Assembly (NCBI GenBank): GCA_023957775.1
Contig: JAMLGR010000007.1
Span: forward strand, 1-64,000
Direction: 5' to 3'
DNA: 64,000 nucleotides
Origin: Fimbriimonadaceae bacterium
GTDB taxonomy: Bacteria > Armatimonadota > Fimbriimonadia > Fimbriimonadales > Fimbriimonadaceae
The stretch's first letter is position 1. The number at the start of each line of letters is the position of its first letter. Position numbers and translations under genes: made by a program. Below, one piece after another: positions 18,758 to 26,195 of the stretch. The notes under the pieces are model-generated. The model searched no databases and had not been told where the DNA came from. It saw only the letters and a program-made list of their open reading frames with translations.

Positions 18758-19186
18758 ATGACGGCCAACGCGCGCCTCGTCACCTCGTCCTTTCTGGCGG
18801 CCGTTCTGTTCTTGTGCAGCGCGGGCGTCGTGGTGTTACAGCCTGCGGGAATGGGTGCGGACACGCTACGGGGCTGGCTGTTGGCGCTTGCGGTTCCCCT
18901 CTCGGCCTCGGCATCGTTGCCCCTCCTCAGCTCGCTCTTCCCCTCGCTGGTCCCCGATGGGCGCTTCCGCTTCCCTTTGAATCTGACTTGGCCCGCGGTC
19001 CACGGTGCGTTGCTCGTCGCTTTTGCGGCCCTGTACGGAACGACCGGGGTGGGCGTCGTCGCCGTCCCGGAACCGCTTCAGGGCGCGGTCTCCTGGTCGC
19101 AGCCGGGCCGGTGGGGCGTTTCGGTCGCGGTTCAGATCGTCGTGCTGACGGCGGCGCTCCTCGCCGGCGGACGGAGACGTCGGTAG
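18758..19186 (+). CDS. Small membrane protein of unknown function
   Basis: 142 residues with four likely membrane helices (about 8-28, 38-60, 76-98 and 115-138) and a C-terminal GGRRRR. I recognise no family. It starts directly after the csrA stop, so it is probably co-transcribed with the flagellar genes, but nothing in its sequence links it to motility. Its TAG stop codon is also the first half of the putative ribF -10. Confidence 0.6.
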   Translation: MTANARLVTSSFLAAVLFLCSAGVVVLQPAGMGADTLRGWLLALAVPLSASASLPLLSSLFPSLVPDGRFRFPLNLTWPAVHGALLVAFAALYGTTGVGVVAVPEPLQGAVSWSQPGRWGVSVAVQIVVLTAALLAGGRRRR

Positions 19187-19189
19187 AAT
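19184..19189 (+). promoter_or_regulatory. Putative -10 of ribF, leaderless arrangement
   Basis: TAGAAT ends 7 nt before the ribF ATG; no Shine-Dalgarno lies between. The first three bases are the stop codon of the preceding gene. Confidence 0.55.
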
Positions 19190-19196
19190 CGCTCCC

Positions 19197-20105
19197 ATGC
19201 GGGTCCATTTCGGCCTGGAGCAGCTAGCCGCGGAGTGGGACGCCGCCGTCGGGTGCGTCGGCACGTTCGATGGAGTGCACCTCGGGCATCAGGCGGTCAT
19301 CGGCCAGGCGGTCGCGCGGGCCCGGGAACACCGGCTTCCCTGCGTCTTGGCGACGTTCGATCGCCACCCTCTTGCAACCTTGGCGCCCGATCGCTGCCCG
19401 CCGACCCTGGCCACGATCGGGGCCAACCTCGGCTGTTTCGAGCGCCTGGGCGTCGACGTGGCGCTGGTGCTTCCCTTCGACCGCGCCATGAGCGAGATGC
19501 CCGCAACCCGGTTCCTGGAGGACGTGCTCCAGGGTGCGCTGCGGGTGGACCGCATGGTGGTCGGCCACGATTTCGCCTTCGGGCATGGACGCGAGGGGAC
19601 TTCGGCGTGGCTCGCTCCGAGGCTCCCGACGGAGACCGTGCCTCCGATGCTGGTCGACGGCGAGCGGGCGAGCAGCAGCGCGATTCGTGCGGCGATCGCG
19701 GAAGGCTCGGTCGAGGCCGCGGGAAGGATGCTCGGCCGGCCCTACGCGCTGGAAGGCGTGGTGGTCGCGGGCGAGCAGCTGGGGCGCCGATTGGGATATC
19801 CCACCCTCAACCTGGCGCGCTCCTCGAACCAGGTCGTTCCGGCTCACGGCGTCTACGCTGGTTCGTGCGGGACGCCACTGGGGGAGTATCGCGCGGCGGT
19901 TTCCATCGGCGTCCGCCCCGCGGTCGGAGGGACCCGCCGAACGATCGAGGCGTATCTTCTCGACTATCCAGGTGAGAGCCTCTATGGGCGCCCGGTCGAG
20001 CTGGCGGTGAGCCGCAGGCTGCGGGGCGAGCAAGATTTCGCGTCCCTGGAAGCGCTCGTCGAGCAGATCGCGCGCGACGTCGAGAACGTCGCGACGGGAG
20101 GCTGA
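19197..20105 (+). CDS. ribF: Riboflavin kinase / FMN adenylyltransferase RibF
   Basis: Bifunctional enzyme of 302 residues turning riboflavin into FMN and then FAD. The N-terminal nucleotidyltransferase has GCVGTFDGVHLGHQAVI with the HxGH motif and, later, MVVGHDFAFGHGREG and an SSSAIRAAI motif. The C-terminal kinase has LGRRLGYPTLNL with the catalytic TxN and GVYAGS, then IEAYLLDYPGESLYGR. Both halves look complete. Confidence 0.96.
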   Translation: MRVHFGLEQLAAEWDAAVGCVGTFDGVHLGHQAVIGQAVARAREHRLPCVLATFDRHPLATLAPDRCPPTLATIGANLGCFERLGVDVALVLPFDRAMSEMPATRFLEDVLQGALRVDRMVVGHDFAFGHGREGTSAWLAPRLPTETVPPMLVDGERASSSAIRAAIAEGSVEAAGRMLGRPYALEGVVVAGEQLGRRLGYPTLNLARSSNQVVPAHGVYAGSCGTPLGEYRAAVSIGVRPAVGGTRRTIEAYLLDYPGESLYGRPVELAVSRRLRGEQDFASLEALVEQIARDVENVATGG

Positions 20106-20106
20106 G

Positions 20107-20598
20107 ATGCAAAGGTCAACCAAACTCGTTGCGGGAATCGTGGCCCTCTTGGTGGTGGTCGGCGTGCCCGCGCTGAAGGTCTATCCCGGGCCCAGCGAGC
20201 GCGAACGGATCGCCGTGGCCCTGGACGAATCGCTTCGTGCCAGCAAGGAGGGGCGCCCCGGGGGCGTCCTGGAGTACCTGACCGATCAGTTCCGCATCAA
20301 CGAAGAGAGCCCGGGGACGCGCAACCAGATCGCCAAGCTGATTCGGGACAGTCGGCCGGACGTCGTCGTGGAGAACCGCGAGCCGGAGATCTTCGGGGAC
20401 CAGGCGAAAATCGTCTCGGACGTCGAAGTCAAAGCGTCGTTTCTGGGCCAGTCGTTGAACCAGCGGTTCGGCAATGTGACCCTGGTCTTCAAGCGCGAGC
20501 CGACCCGCAAGTACCTCGTGTTTCCAACCCACACGTGGAGGTTGGACCAGGTGTTTCTCCCGGAGGGCCAGGTCGACGCTCTGAGAGAGGGATTCTAA
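20107..20598 (+). CDS. Membrane-anchored NTF2-like protein, unknown function
   Basis: 163 residues: a signal anchor (about 7-25, LVAGIVALLVVVGVPALKV), then an alpha/beta domain about 130 residues long that ends in strands (KIVSDVEVKASFLG, GNVTLVFKREPTRKYLVF, THTWRLDQVFL). The layout suggests an NTF2/SnoaL-like fold; this is a guess from pattern. It starts 1 nt after ribF. Confidence 0.65.
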   Translation: MQRSTKLVAGIVALLVVVGVPALKVYPGPSERERIAVALDESLRASKEGRPGGVLEYLTDQFRINEESPGTRNQIAKLIRDSRPDVVVENREPEIFGDQAKIVSDVEVKASFLGQSLNQRFGNVTLVFKREPTRKYLVFPTHTWRLDQVFLPEGQVDALREGF

Positions 20599-20626
20599 CC
20601 TGGAAGGGGGCTTTTGGGCCTGACAT

Positions 20627-20655
20627 TTGGACCTGGTAGGGTTCGGTGGTATATT
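20627..20655 (+). promoter_or_regulatory. Sigma-70-type promoter of the lipoprotein gene
   Basis: TTGGAC (20627-20632), exactly 17 nt, then TATATT (20650-20655). This is the best classic promoter in the window. The leader of about 55 nt holds a CGGCG/CGCCG hairpin and AGGAGG at 20703-20708. Confidence 0.75.
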
Positions 20656-20717
20656 AGCCCCAGTTCCCGTTGGTGGAACGGCGGTAGCTCAACGCCGCTC
20701 ACAGGAGGTTACGAAAA

Positions 20718-20990
20718 ATGAAGAAATGGATTGCTCTGCTGTTCGCAGGCGTTCTGATGTCGTCGGTGATGCTCGGCTGTGCCAAGGCCGAGGAAGGTGA
20801 CACGACCGGTGGCACGACCACCACGACTCCGGCCGAGGGTGCTGCCACCCCGCCCGCCGAGGCCACTCCGGCGCCGACCGATGGGACTGCAAACACCCCG
20901 CCGGCCGCCGATGGTGCCGCGGCTCCCGCCGATGGCGCCGCCGCTCCGGATGGCGCCGCCGCTCCCGCCGAGGGCGGAACGACCGGCTAA
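20718..20990 (+). CDS. Small Ala/Pro/Thr-rich lipoprotein
   Basis: 90 residues. Signal peptide MKKWIALLFAGVLMSSVMLGC with lipobox VMLGC (Cys21). The mature part is low-complexity: a TGGTTTTTPAEG stretch, then PPA, APTDG and repeated DGAAAP units. No fold or catalytic residues. Strong promoter, AGGAGG ribosome site and strong terminator suggest a short, abundant, single-gene message, like abundant small envelope lipoproteins. Function unknown. Confidence 0.85.
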   Translation: MKKWIALLFAGVLMSSVMLGCAKAEEGDTTGGTTTTTPAEGAATPPAEATPAPTDGTANTPPAADGAAAPADGAAAPDGAAAPAEGGTTG

Positions 20991-21010
20991 CGTCTGACGT
21001 CCACTCGACC

Positions 21011-21052
21011 GAGAAGCGTCCGCGCTCCCAGCGCGGGCGCTTCTCTTGTTTT
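21011..21052 (+). terminator. Rho-independent terminator of the lipoprotein gene
   Basis: A 16-bp stem (GAGAAGCG, a T-G wobble, CCGCGCT) with a CCC loop at 21011-21045, followed by TTGTTTT. It lies 20 nt after the lipoprotein stop. Confidence 0.93.
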
Positions 21053-21062
21053 GCGGTGGCGG

Positions 21063-21068
21063 TAACCT
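21063..21068 (+). promoter_or_regulatory. Putative -10 of nfo, leaderless arrangement
   Basis: TAACCT ends 7 nt before the nfo ATG, 10 nt after the preceding terminator. No Shine-Dalgarno. Confidence 0.45.
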
Positions 21069-21075
21069 GCCCGCA

Positions 21076-21924
21076 ATGCCAGCCCAACTCCTTGGCGCCC
21101 ACATGCCCATCAAGGGCGGAGTCGGCAACGGACTTCGCGCAGGCAAGGCCATCGGGTGCAGCGCCGTGCAGGTCTTCACCTCCAGCCCGCGCCAGTGGTA
21201 CTGCGCGCCGGTCGAAGAGGAGAAGGTCCGCGATTTCGCCAAGGCCCGCCAGGAGACCGGGATCGACTCCGTCGTCAGCCACGACAGCTATCTCGTGAAC
21301 CTGTGCGCGCCCGACGAGGCGCTCGCGGCCAAGAGCTATCGCGCGCTCAAAGAGGAGATCGAACGGTGCGCGCGCTACGGGATTCCGTACGTCGTCTCGC
21401 ACATGGGCGCGCACAAGGGCGCGGGCGAAGCCGAGGGCCTGTTGGGCATCGCCGAGGCCGCCCGCACGCTGCTGGACGAGACCCCCGACTCGGTGACGCT
21501 GCTCATGGAAACCACGGCGGGCCAAGGCACCGACCTGAACTGCCGCTTCGAACATCTGGCGGTCGTGCTCGAGCAGTGCGGCGCGCCCGAACGGTTGGGG
21601 GTGTGCCTCGACACGTGCCACGTCTTCGTCGCGGGGTACGACCTGCGAACCCCCGAGGCGTACGAGCGCACGTTCGCCGAGTTCGAGCGGCTCGTCGGCA
21701 TCGACCGCCTCAAGGTGATCCACTGCAACGACAGCAAGCGCGAGTTGGGCTCGCGCGTCGATCGGCACGAGGCCATCGGCGAGGGCTGCTTGGGCGAGGA
21801 GGCGTTCCGACTGCTCGTGAACGACCCGCGCTTCGAGCGCGTTCCCATCCTCCTCGAGACGCCGGGCGACGAACAGGAGCACAAACGCAACCTCGACCGC
21901 CTGAAGGCCCTGCGCGAAGCGTAG
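21076..21924 (+). CDS. nfo: Deoxyribonuclease IV (endonuclease IV)
   Basis: AP endonuclease of base-excision repair, 282 residues, TIM barrel with three zinc ions. Metal-binding motifs: LLGAHMPIKGG, FTSSPRQW, SHDSYLVNLC, VSHMGAHKGAG, LLMETTAGQGT, GVCLDTCHVFVAGYDL, IHCNDSKRELGSRVDRHEAI and ILLETPG near the end. The start at 21076 is chosen since it precedes the first conserved strand directly and avoids the terminator hairpin. Confidence 0.96.
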   Translation: MPAQLLGAHMPIKGGVGNGLRAGKAIGCSAVQVFTSSPRQWYCAPVEEEKVRDFAKARQETGIDSVVSHDSYLVNLCAPDEALAAKSYRALKEEIERCARYGIPYVVSHMGAHKGAGEAEGLLGIAEAARTLLDETPDSVTLLMETTAGQGTDLNCRFEHLAVVLEQCGAPERLGVCLDTCHVFVAGYDLRTPEAYERTFAEFERLVGIDRLKVIHCNDSKRELGSRVDRHEAIGEGCLGEEAFRLLVNDPRFERVPILLETPGDEQEHKRNLDRLKALREA

Positions 21925-21951
21925 GGCGAACGATCGGGTATCACCCTCCGC

Positions 21952-23313
21952 ATGGGCCAGTGGTTGCCTTGCTTCAAGGCTTACGACGTGCGGGGGAAGG
22001 TCCCCAGCGAACTCGATCCCGATCTCGCATATGCGATCGGAAGGGCCTATGCCGACAACACCGGGGCCGCCAAGGTGTGCGTTGGCTACGACATTCGGCT
22101 TTCCGGTCCGGACCTCGCCGACGCGCTTGCCCGCGGACTGAACGACGCGGGGGTGGATGTGGTGCGGCTGGGGCTGGTCGGCACCGAGATGGTGTACTTC
22201 GCGACGGCCTACTACGGTTTCGACGGCGGCGTGATGATCACCGCCAGCCACAACCCGCCGGAGTACAACGGCATGAAGATGGTGCGCGCCGAGAGCCGGC
22301 CCATCAGCGGCGACACGGGGCTGCTCGACATCGAGCGGAGGGCGTTTGAGAAGCGGTGGGAGCGCCAAGGGAACGGGTCCATCGAGGCTTTGGACTGCTA
22401 CGCGGATTTCGTCGCCCACCTGCTCAAGGTCACCCGGTCCGAGGGGAATCTGAACCCCCTGAAACTGCTCGCAGATCCCGGAAACGGCGCGGCGGGATTG
22501 GCCTTGGACGCGCTGCTGCCATTTCTCCCGCTCGACGTCGAGGTCCTACGCGGCGAACCCGACGGCCGATTTCCCAACGGCGTCCCGAACCCGATCCTCG
22601 AGGAGTCGCGCGCGCCGACCGAGGCGCGCCTGAGGCAAGCCCGCGACGCAGGCAAACCCTTCGACTTCGGCGTGGCATGGGACGGCGACTACGACCGTTG
22701 CTTCTTCCTGGACGGCGACGGCCGGTTCATCGAGGGTTACTACATCGTGGGACTGCTCGCCCAGGCGCTGCTCAGCGAAGATCCCAACCAGACGGTGATC
22801 TACGATCCGCGGCTCACGTGGAACACGCTCGACATCGTGGGTCGGCTCGGGGGCCGGGCGGTCGTCTGCAAGAGCGGCCACGCCTTCATCAAAGAGAAGA
22901 TGCGCCTCGAGGACGCCAGCTACGGCGGGGAGATGAGCGCGCACCACTACTTCCGCGATCACTGGTACTGCGATTCCGGCATGATCCCAATGCTGCTGGT
23001 GGCCAAGCTGGTCTCGCGCAGCGGCTCGTCGCTCGCCGAGCTGGTCGATCAGATGATCCGCAGCTATCCGTGCAGTGGCGAGATCAACTCGACGGTCGCC
23101 AGCGTGCCCGAAGTGCTCCGGCGCGTCGAGGCCGAGTATGCCGACGGCTCGATCGACCACTTGGACGGCCTGAGCGTGGAGTTCCCGCAGTGGCGGTTCA
23201 ATCTTCGGGGTTCGAACACCGAACCCGTGATCCGGCTCAACGTCGAGACCCGCGGCGACGAGGCGTTGCTCCGAGAGAAGGTCGACGCCTTGCTCGCCTT
23301 GATTCGCGCCTGA
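21952..23313 (+). CDS. manB: Phosphomannomutase/phosphoglucomutase
   Basis: Alpha-D-phosphohexomutase, 453 residues, converting hexose 6-phosphates to 1-phosphates for nucleotide-sugar synthesis. All four domains are seen: FKAYDVRGKVP at the start, the phosphoserine loop MITASHNPPEYNG, the magnesium loop WDGDYDRCFF, the sugar-binding loop GEMSAHHYF (GEMS type, typical of PMM/PGM), and the phosphate-binding FNLRGSNTEPVIRLNVE. Specificity between mannose and glucose is not decided by sequence here. Confidence 0.93.
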   Translation: MGQWLPCFKAYDVRGKVPSELDPDLAYAIGRAYADNTGAAKVCVGYDIRLSGPDLADALARGLNDAGVDVVRLGLVGTEMVYFATAYYGFDGGVMITASHNPPEYNGMKMVRAESRPISGDTGLLDIERRAFEKRWERQGNGSIEALDCYADFVAHLLKVTRSEGNLNPLKLLADPGNGAAGLALDALLPFLPLDVEVLRGEPDGRFPNGVPNPILEESRAPTEARLRQARDAGKPFDFGVAWDGDYDRCFFLDGDGRFIEGYYIVGLLAQALLSEDPNQTVIYDPRLTWNTLDIVGRLGGRAVVCKSGHAFIKEKMRLEDASYGGEMSAHHYFRDHWYCDSGMIPMLLVAKLVSRSGSSLAELVDQMIRSYPCSGEINSTVASVPEVLRRVEAEYADGSIDHLDGLSVEFPQWRFNLRGSNTEPVIRLNVETRGDEALLREKVDALLALIRA

Positions 23314-23369
23314 ACCGGCAATCTTCCCGGGCGGAAGCCGCGCCGCGGCGCCAACCATAAGGGGAGACG

Positions 23370-24143
23370 ATGGTACGTCGCGCCTTCACTTTGATGGAGC
23401 TGATGATCACTGTGAGCATTATCGCGGTGCTCTCGGCGATCTCCGTTCCCGCGCTCGTCTCGGTACGCGACGCCGCCTACCAGTTCGCGGCCGTGCAGTC
23501 CATCCGGGGCCTGATGATGGCCACGAACCTCTACACGGCCGACAACGACGACACGTTCCCGCTGGCGACCTACGCCTCGGCCGAAGGCACGGTGGCGTGG
23601 TTTGGCGCCCAGGATACGTCCGGAACCTACGATCCCAAGCGTGGACTCCTTGCCCCGTACACCCAGGGAAGGCCCGCGCTCGACCGCTCGTTCCAGGCGC
23701 TCGACTACATGGGGGACCACTCCGGCTTCGGCTACAACTGGGGCTACCTCGGCAGCGATTTCAACCTCACGGAGGACTACCGGGGCTTCCCGAACAGCCG
23801 CAACCCCGCGCATGCCTCCGAGATCGAGCGGCCGAGCGAGACCGTCGCTTTCGCGACCAGCGCTTTCTTCTTCGCGCCGTGGCTTCCGGGAGGCGACGGC
23901 AAGACGTACGATTTCGGGTTCATCGACCCTCCGAAGTTCTGGTACGGGAGGCCCAACGTCGACTTCCGGTTCGGAGGAAAGAAGGTGGTCGACGAGGGGA
24001 CCCAGACCGTCACCCCGCATGGGAACGCGGTCTTCCTGAACGTGGACGGTTCAGTGCGCGTCCTCAAGATCGAAAAGGTGAACGACGCGATGTTCCGACG
24101 CGCCGGGCCGGCGGCGGAGGACGATTCCGGAGACGGGTCCTAA
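23370..24143 (+). CDS. Type II/IV pseudopilin-like protein
   Basis: Pseudopilin-like protein of 257 residues. The class III signal is RRAFTLMELMITVSIIAVLSAI: short basic leader, cleavage before Phe, Glu at +5 and the hydrophobic N-helix. The residue before the cleavage point is Ala rather than the usual Gly. The large C-terminal domain ends with HGNAVFLNVDGSV, like the H-x-DG ending of planctomycete and armatimonad pseudopilins. GGGGAG precedes the ATG. No secretion ATPase or other pilin gene is near. Confidence 0.85.
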   Translation: MVRRAFTLMELMITVSIIAVLSAISVPALVSVRDAAYQFAAVQSIRGLMMATNLYTADNDDTFPLATYASAEGTVAWFGAQDTSGTYDPKRGLLAPYTQGRPALDRSFQALDYMGDHSGFGYNWGYLGSDFNLTEDYRGFPNSRNPAHASEIERPSETVAFATSAFFFAPWLPGGDGKTYDFGFIDPPKFWYGRPNVDFRFGGKKVVDEGTQTVTPHGNAVFLNVDGSVRVLKIEKVNDAMFRRAGPAAEDDSGDGS

Positions 24144-24210
24144 CGCGCCCCCTCCGCATGGCGTATTCTCTACGGAGGCCGGATCGCCCGCGCGGTCGTC
24201 CTTTCGAACC

Positions 24211-25380
24211 ATGCCTGCGAATTCCGTCGCCGACCTTTACGCCGTTCTCGGTGTGAAGCGCAATGTCGAACCTGCCGTTTTGCGGCAGGCGTACCGACGC
24301 CTTGCCCGGAAGTACCACCCCGACGTGAACCCCGATCCGCGGAGCCACACGATGATGGCGCGGATCAACGAGGCGTTCGAGACGCTCATCGACCCCATCC
24401 GGAAGATGGAGTACGACGCGATGCTCGCCGGCGGACTGCTGGACCAGGAGCCGGGGCCGCCGCCCAAATCGCCCAAAAAGCCGGTGGTCGTGCGGCTTCT
24501 TCACCGGTTCAAGGCGCACCGGACCCCGATCTACGGGCTGGACTTCGCCCCGGATACCGGGTTGCTGATCTCCAGCTCCTTCGACAACGAGATGATCTGG
24601 TGGGACGCTCGGCGCGGTGAGTCCGTGCGCCGGCTGCGCGTCGATTCCGCCTCGGTGTCGACCGTGTGCGCGCTCGAGCGCGGCGACGTCGTTGCGGCCG
24701 GCTCCTCGGAGAACCTGGTGAGCGTCAGCCGGGTCGCCGGCGGCGCAATCGAATCGTGGCGCAACTCGTGCACGGAGTGGGTGTCGTGCCTGGCGATCTC
24801 GGACGACGGCGAGGCGGTGGCGACCGGCTCGGTGCACCGCGGCCTGTCCGTGTCGCGCGCGGTGGACGGCAAGAACCTCTACGCGCGGTACGACCACAGC
24901 GAGTCCGTGACGGCCGTGGCGTGGAGTCCGGACGGCAAGTTCCTCGCGTCGGGTTCGGCGGATGCGACCGTGAAGCTAAGGCACGGGGCGAGCGGGGCCG
25001 TGCTCCACACGTTCAACGCCGTGCGGTCCGCGGTGACCGCCCTCTCGTTCAGCCCGGACGGCGCCTTCCTGTCCGTGGCCTCCGTGGACCTCTCGGTGAG
25101 GGTGTTCCGCCTGTCCGACGGCTTTCTCCAGAAGGTGATGTTCGGGCACACGCGTCCCATCGAGGCCTTGGCGTTCCACCCGAACGGCTGGCTGTTCGCG
25201 AGCGCGGGGCGAGACGGCGCGGTGAAGCTGTGGAACGCCGCCGAAGGCGTGGGCGAACTCCATCTCGACGCGGGCGGCCGGGCGATCGCGGCCGTCACGT
25301 TCAGCTCCGACGGCACGCTGGTGGCCGCGGCGGGCCTCGACCGCATCGTGCGCGTGTGGAGCCTCGAAGTGCGCCGGTAG
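24211..25380 (+). CDS. J-domain protein fused to a WD40 propeller
   Basis: 389 residues. Residues about 5-70 are a J domain with the HPD tripeptide (RRLARKYHPDVNPDP) that stimulates DnaK. After a Pro/Lys-rich linker (about 80-95) comes a WD40 propeller of about seven blades; the best repeats read HSESVTAVAWSPDGKFLASG, AVTALSFSPDGAFLSV, PIEALAFHPNGWLFASAGRD and DRIVRVWSLEVRR. No zinc-finger or DnaJ C-terminal substrate domain exists, so the propeller is probably the client- or partner-binding part. Client unknown. Confidence 0.88.
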   Translation: MPANSVADLYAVLGVKRNVEPAVLRQAYRRLARKYHPDVNPDPRSHTMMARINEAFETLIDPIRKMEYDAMLAGGLLDQEPGPPPKSPKKPVVVRLLHRFKAHRTPIYGLDFAPDTGLLISSSFDNEMIWWDARRGESVRRLRVDSASVSTVCALERGDVVAAGSSENLVSVSRVAGGAIESWRNSCTEWVSCLAISDDGEAVATGSVHRGLSVSRAVDGKNLYARYDHSESVTAVAWSPDGKFLASGSADATVKLRHGASGAVLHTFNAVRSAVTALSFSPDGAFLSVASVDLSVRVFRLSDGFLQKVMFGHTRPIEALAFHPNGWLFASAGRDGAVKLWNAAEGVGELHLDAGGRAIAAVTFSSDGTLVAAAGLDRIVRVWSLEVRR

Positions 25381-25384
25381 CTGG

Positions 25385-25424
25385 GGCGTGAGGCGTGAGG
25401 CGTGAGGCGTGAGGCGGGAGGCGG
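25385..25424. repeat. Heptamer array C (GTGAGGC type)
   Basis: Four to five copies of GCGTGAG, then two degenerate units (GCGGGAG, GCGGGGT). It fills the 46-nt gap between two convergent genes. The unit is 7 bp, like arrays A, B, D, E and F, but unrelated in sequence. Confidence 0.9.
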
Positions 25425-25426
25425 GG

Positions 25427-26098
25427 TTAGTTGGGTGTGATCCACTCCGCGAGCTCGCTGCTGTTGAGCCGGCGGTGCGAGAGGGCGGGCTTCGCCTCGA
25501 CGAGCTGGCGTTCGAGGATGGGGATCAGGTGCCGGATGCGTTCGACGGTGTCGGTGGTCTCCAGCAGCCTCTGCTTGTCGAGGTTCTCCATGGGGACGAG
25601 GTTCGCGATCGTGAACGAGAGCACGACCGGATCGCTCGGGAACAGGACTTGAACGTTCACGTCCTGGCTGGAGAACAGGCCCTCCACGAGCATCTGGAAG
25701 TCCTCGCGCGCCTTCATGACCAGCGCCTCTTCGCGCGGCGATCCCTCGGGTTCGATCTCGACCACCGGCTCGACGAAGCCGCGCATGTAGGGGCCGTCGT
25801 CCTCGAGGCGCCTGATCCGAAAGCGGCGCTCGCCCTGGACGTGGATGTCCATACGCCCGTCGTCGAAGTGGTGGACCTGCTGGATGCGCACCGCCGTGCC
25901 GACGAGATACGGCTCGGCGAGACCGCCCACCTCCTCCCCGGATCGAATGAGAACGATGCCGAAGGGACGGTCATATTCCAGGCAGTCGTGAACCAAACGG
26001 CGGTAGCGGTCTTCAAACACATGAAGTTGAACCGAGGCGTACGGAAACAGGACGGTGTTCAAAGGGAACAACGGCAATTCTTCGAGTTCAACCGACAT
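25427..26098 (-). CDS. LON substrate-binding domain protein
   Basis: 223 residues covering only the N-terminal PUA-like domain of Lon: LPLFPLNTVLFPYASVQLHVFEDRYRRLV, read in pieces, with FGIVLI, VGTAVRI and GERRFRI following. The AAA ATPase and Ser-Lys protease domains are absent. Such stand-alone proteins are widespread and poorly understood; binding of unfolded segments is the usual guess. TATAAT lies 9 nt before the ATG and no Shine-Dalgarno is seen. Confidence 0.9.
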   Translation of the reverse strand: MSVELEELPLFPLNTVLFPYASVQLHVFEDRYRRLVHDCLEYDRPFGIVLIRSGEEVGGLAEPYLVGTAVRIQQVHHFDDGRMDIHVQGERRFRIRRLEDDGPYMRGFVEPVVEIEPEGSPREEALVMKAREDFQMLVEGLFSSQDVNVQVLFPSDPVVLSFTIANLVPMENLDKQRLLETTDTVERIRHLIPILERQLVEAKPALSHRRLNSSELAEWITPN

Positions 26099-26107
26099 TC
26101 ACTGGAA

Positions 26108-26113
26108 ATTATA
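26108..26113 (-). promoter_or_regulatory. Putative -10 of the LON-domain gene
   Basis: A perfect TATAAT on the minus strand, 9 nt before the ATG, so the leader would be about 2-3 nt. No -35 match. Confidence 0.55.
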
Positions 26114-26195
26114 ACGCCTGTGCAGGTTCGCGCGGGGGCCCCGCAGGGGGCTCCCCGGTCGGAGCAACGCTGGCGGGTAAGCTGAGGAGGTAGAT

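Noticed and set aside
26131-26160. GC-rich palindrome between the LON-domain and kinase genes as a terminator
   Set aside because: Both genes point away from this gap, so no transcript needs to end there, and no T-run follows.
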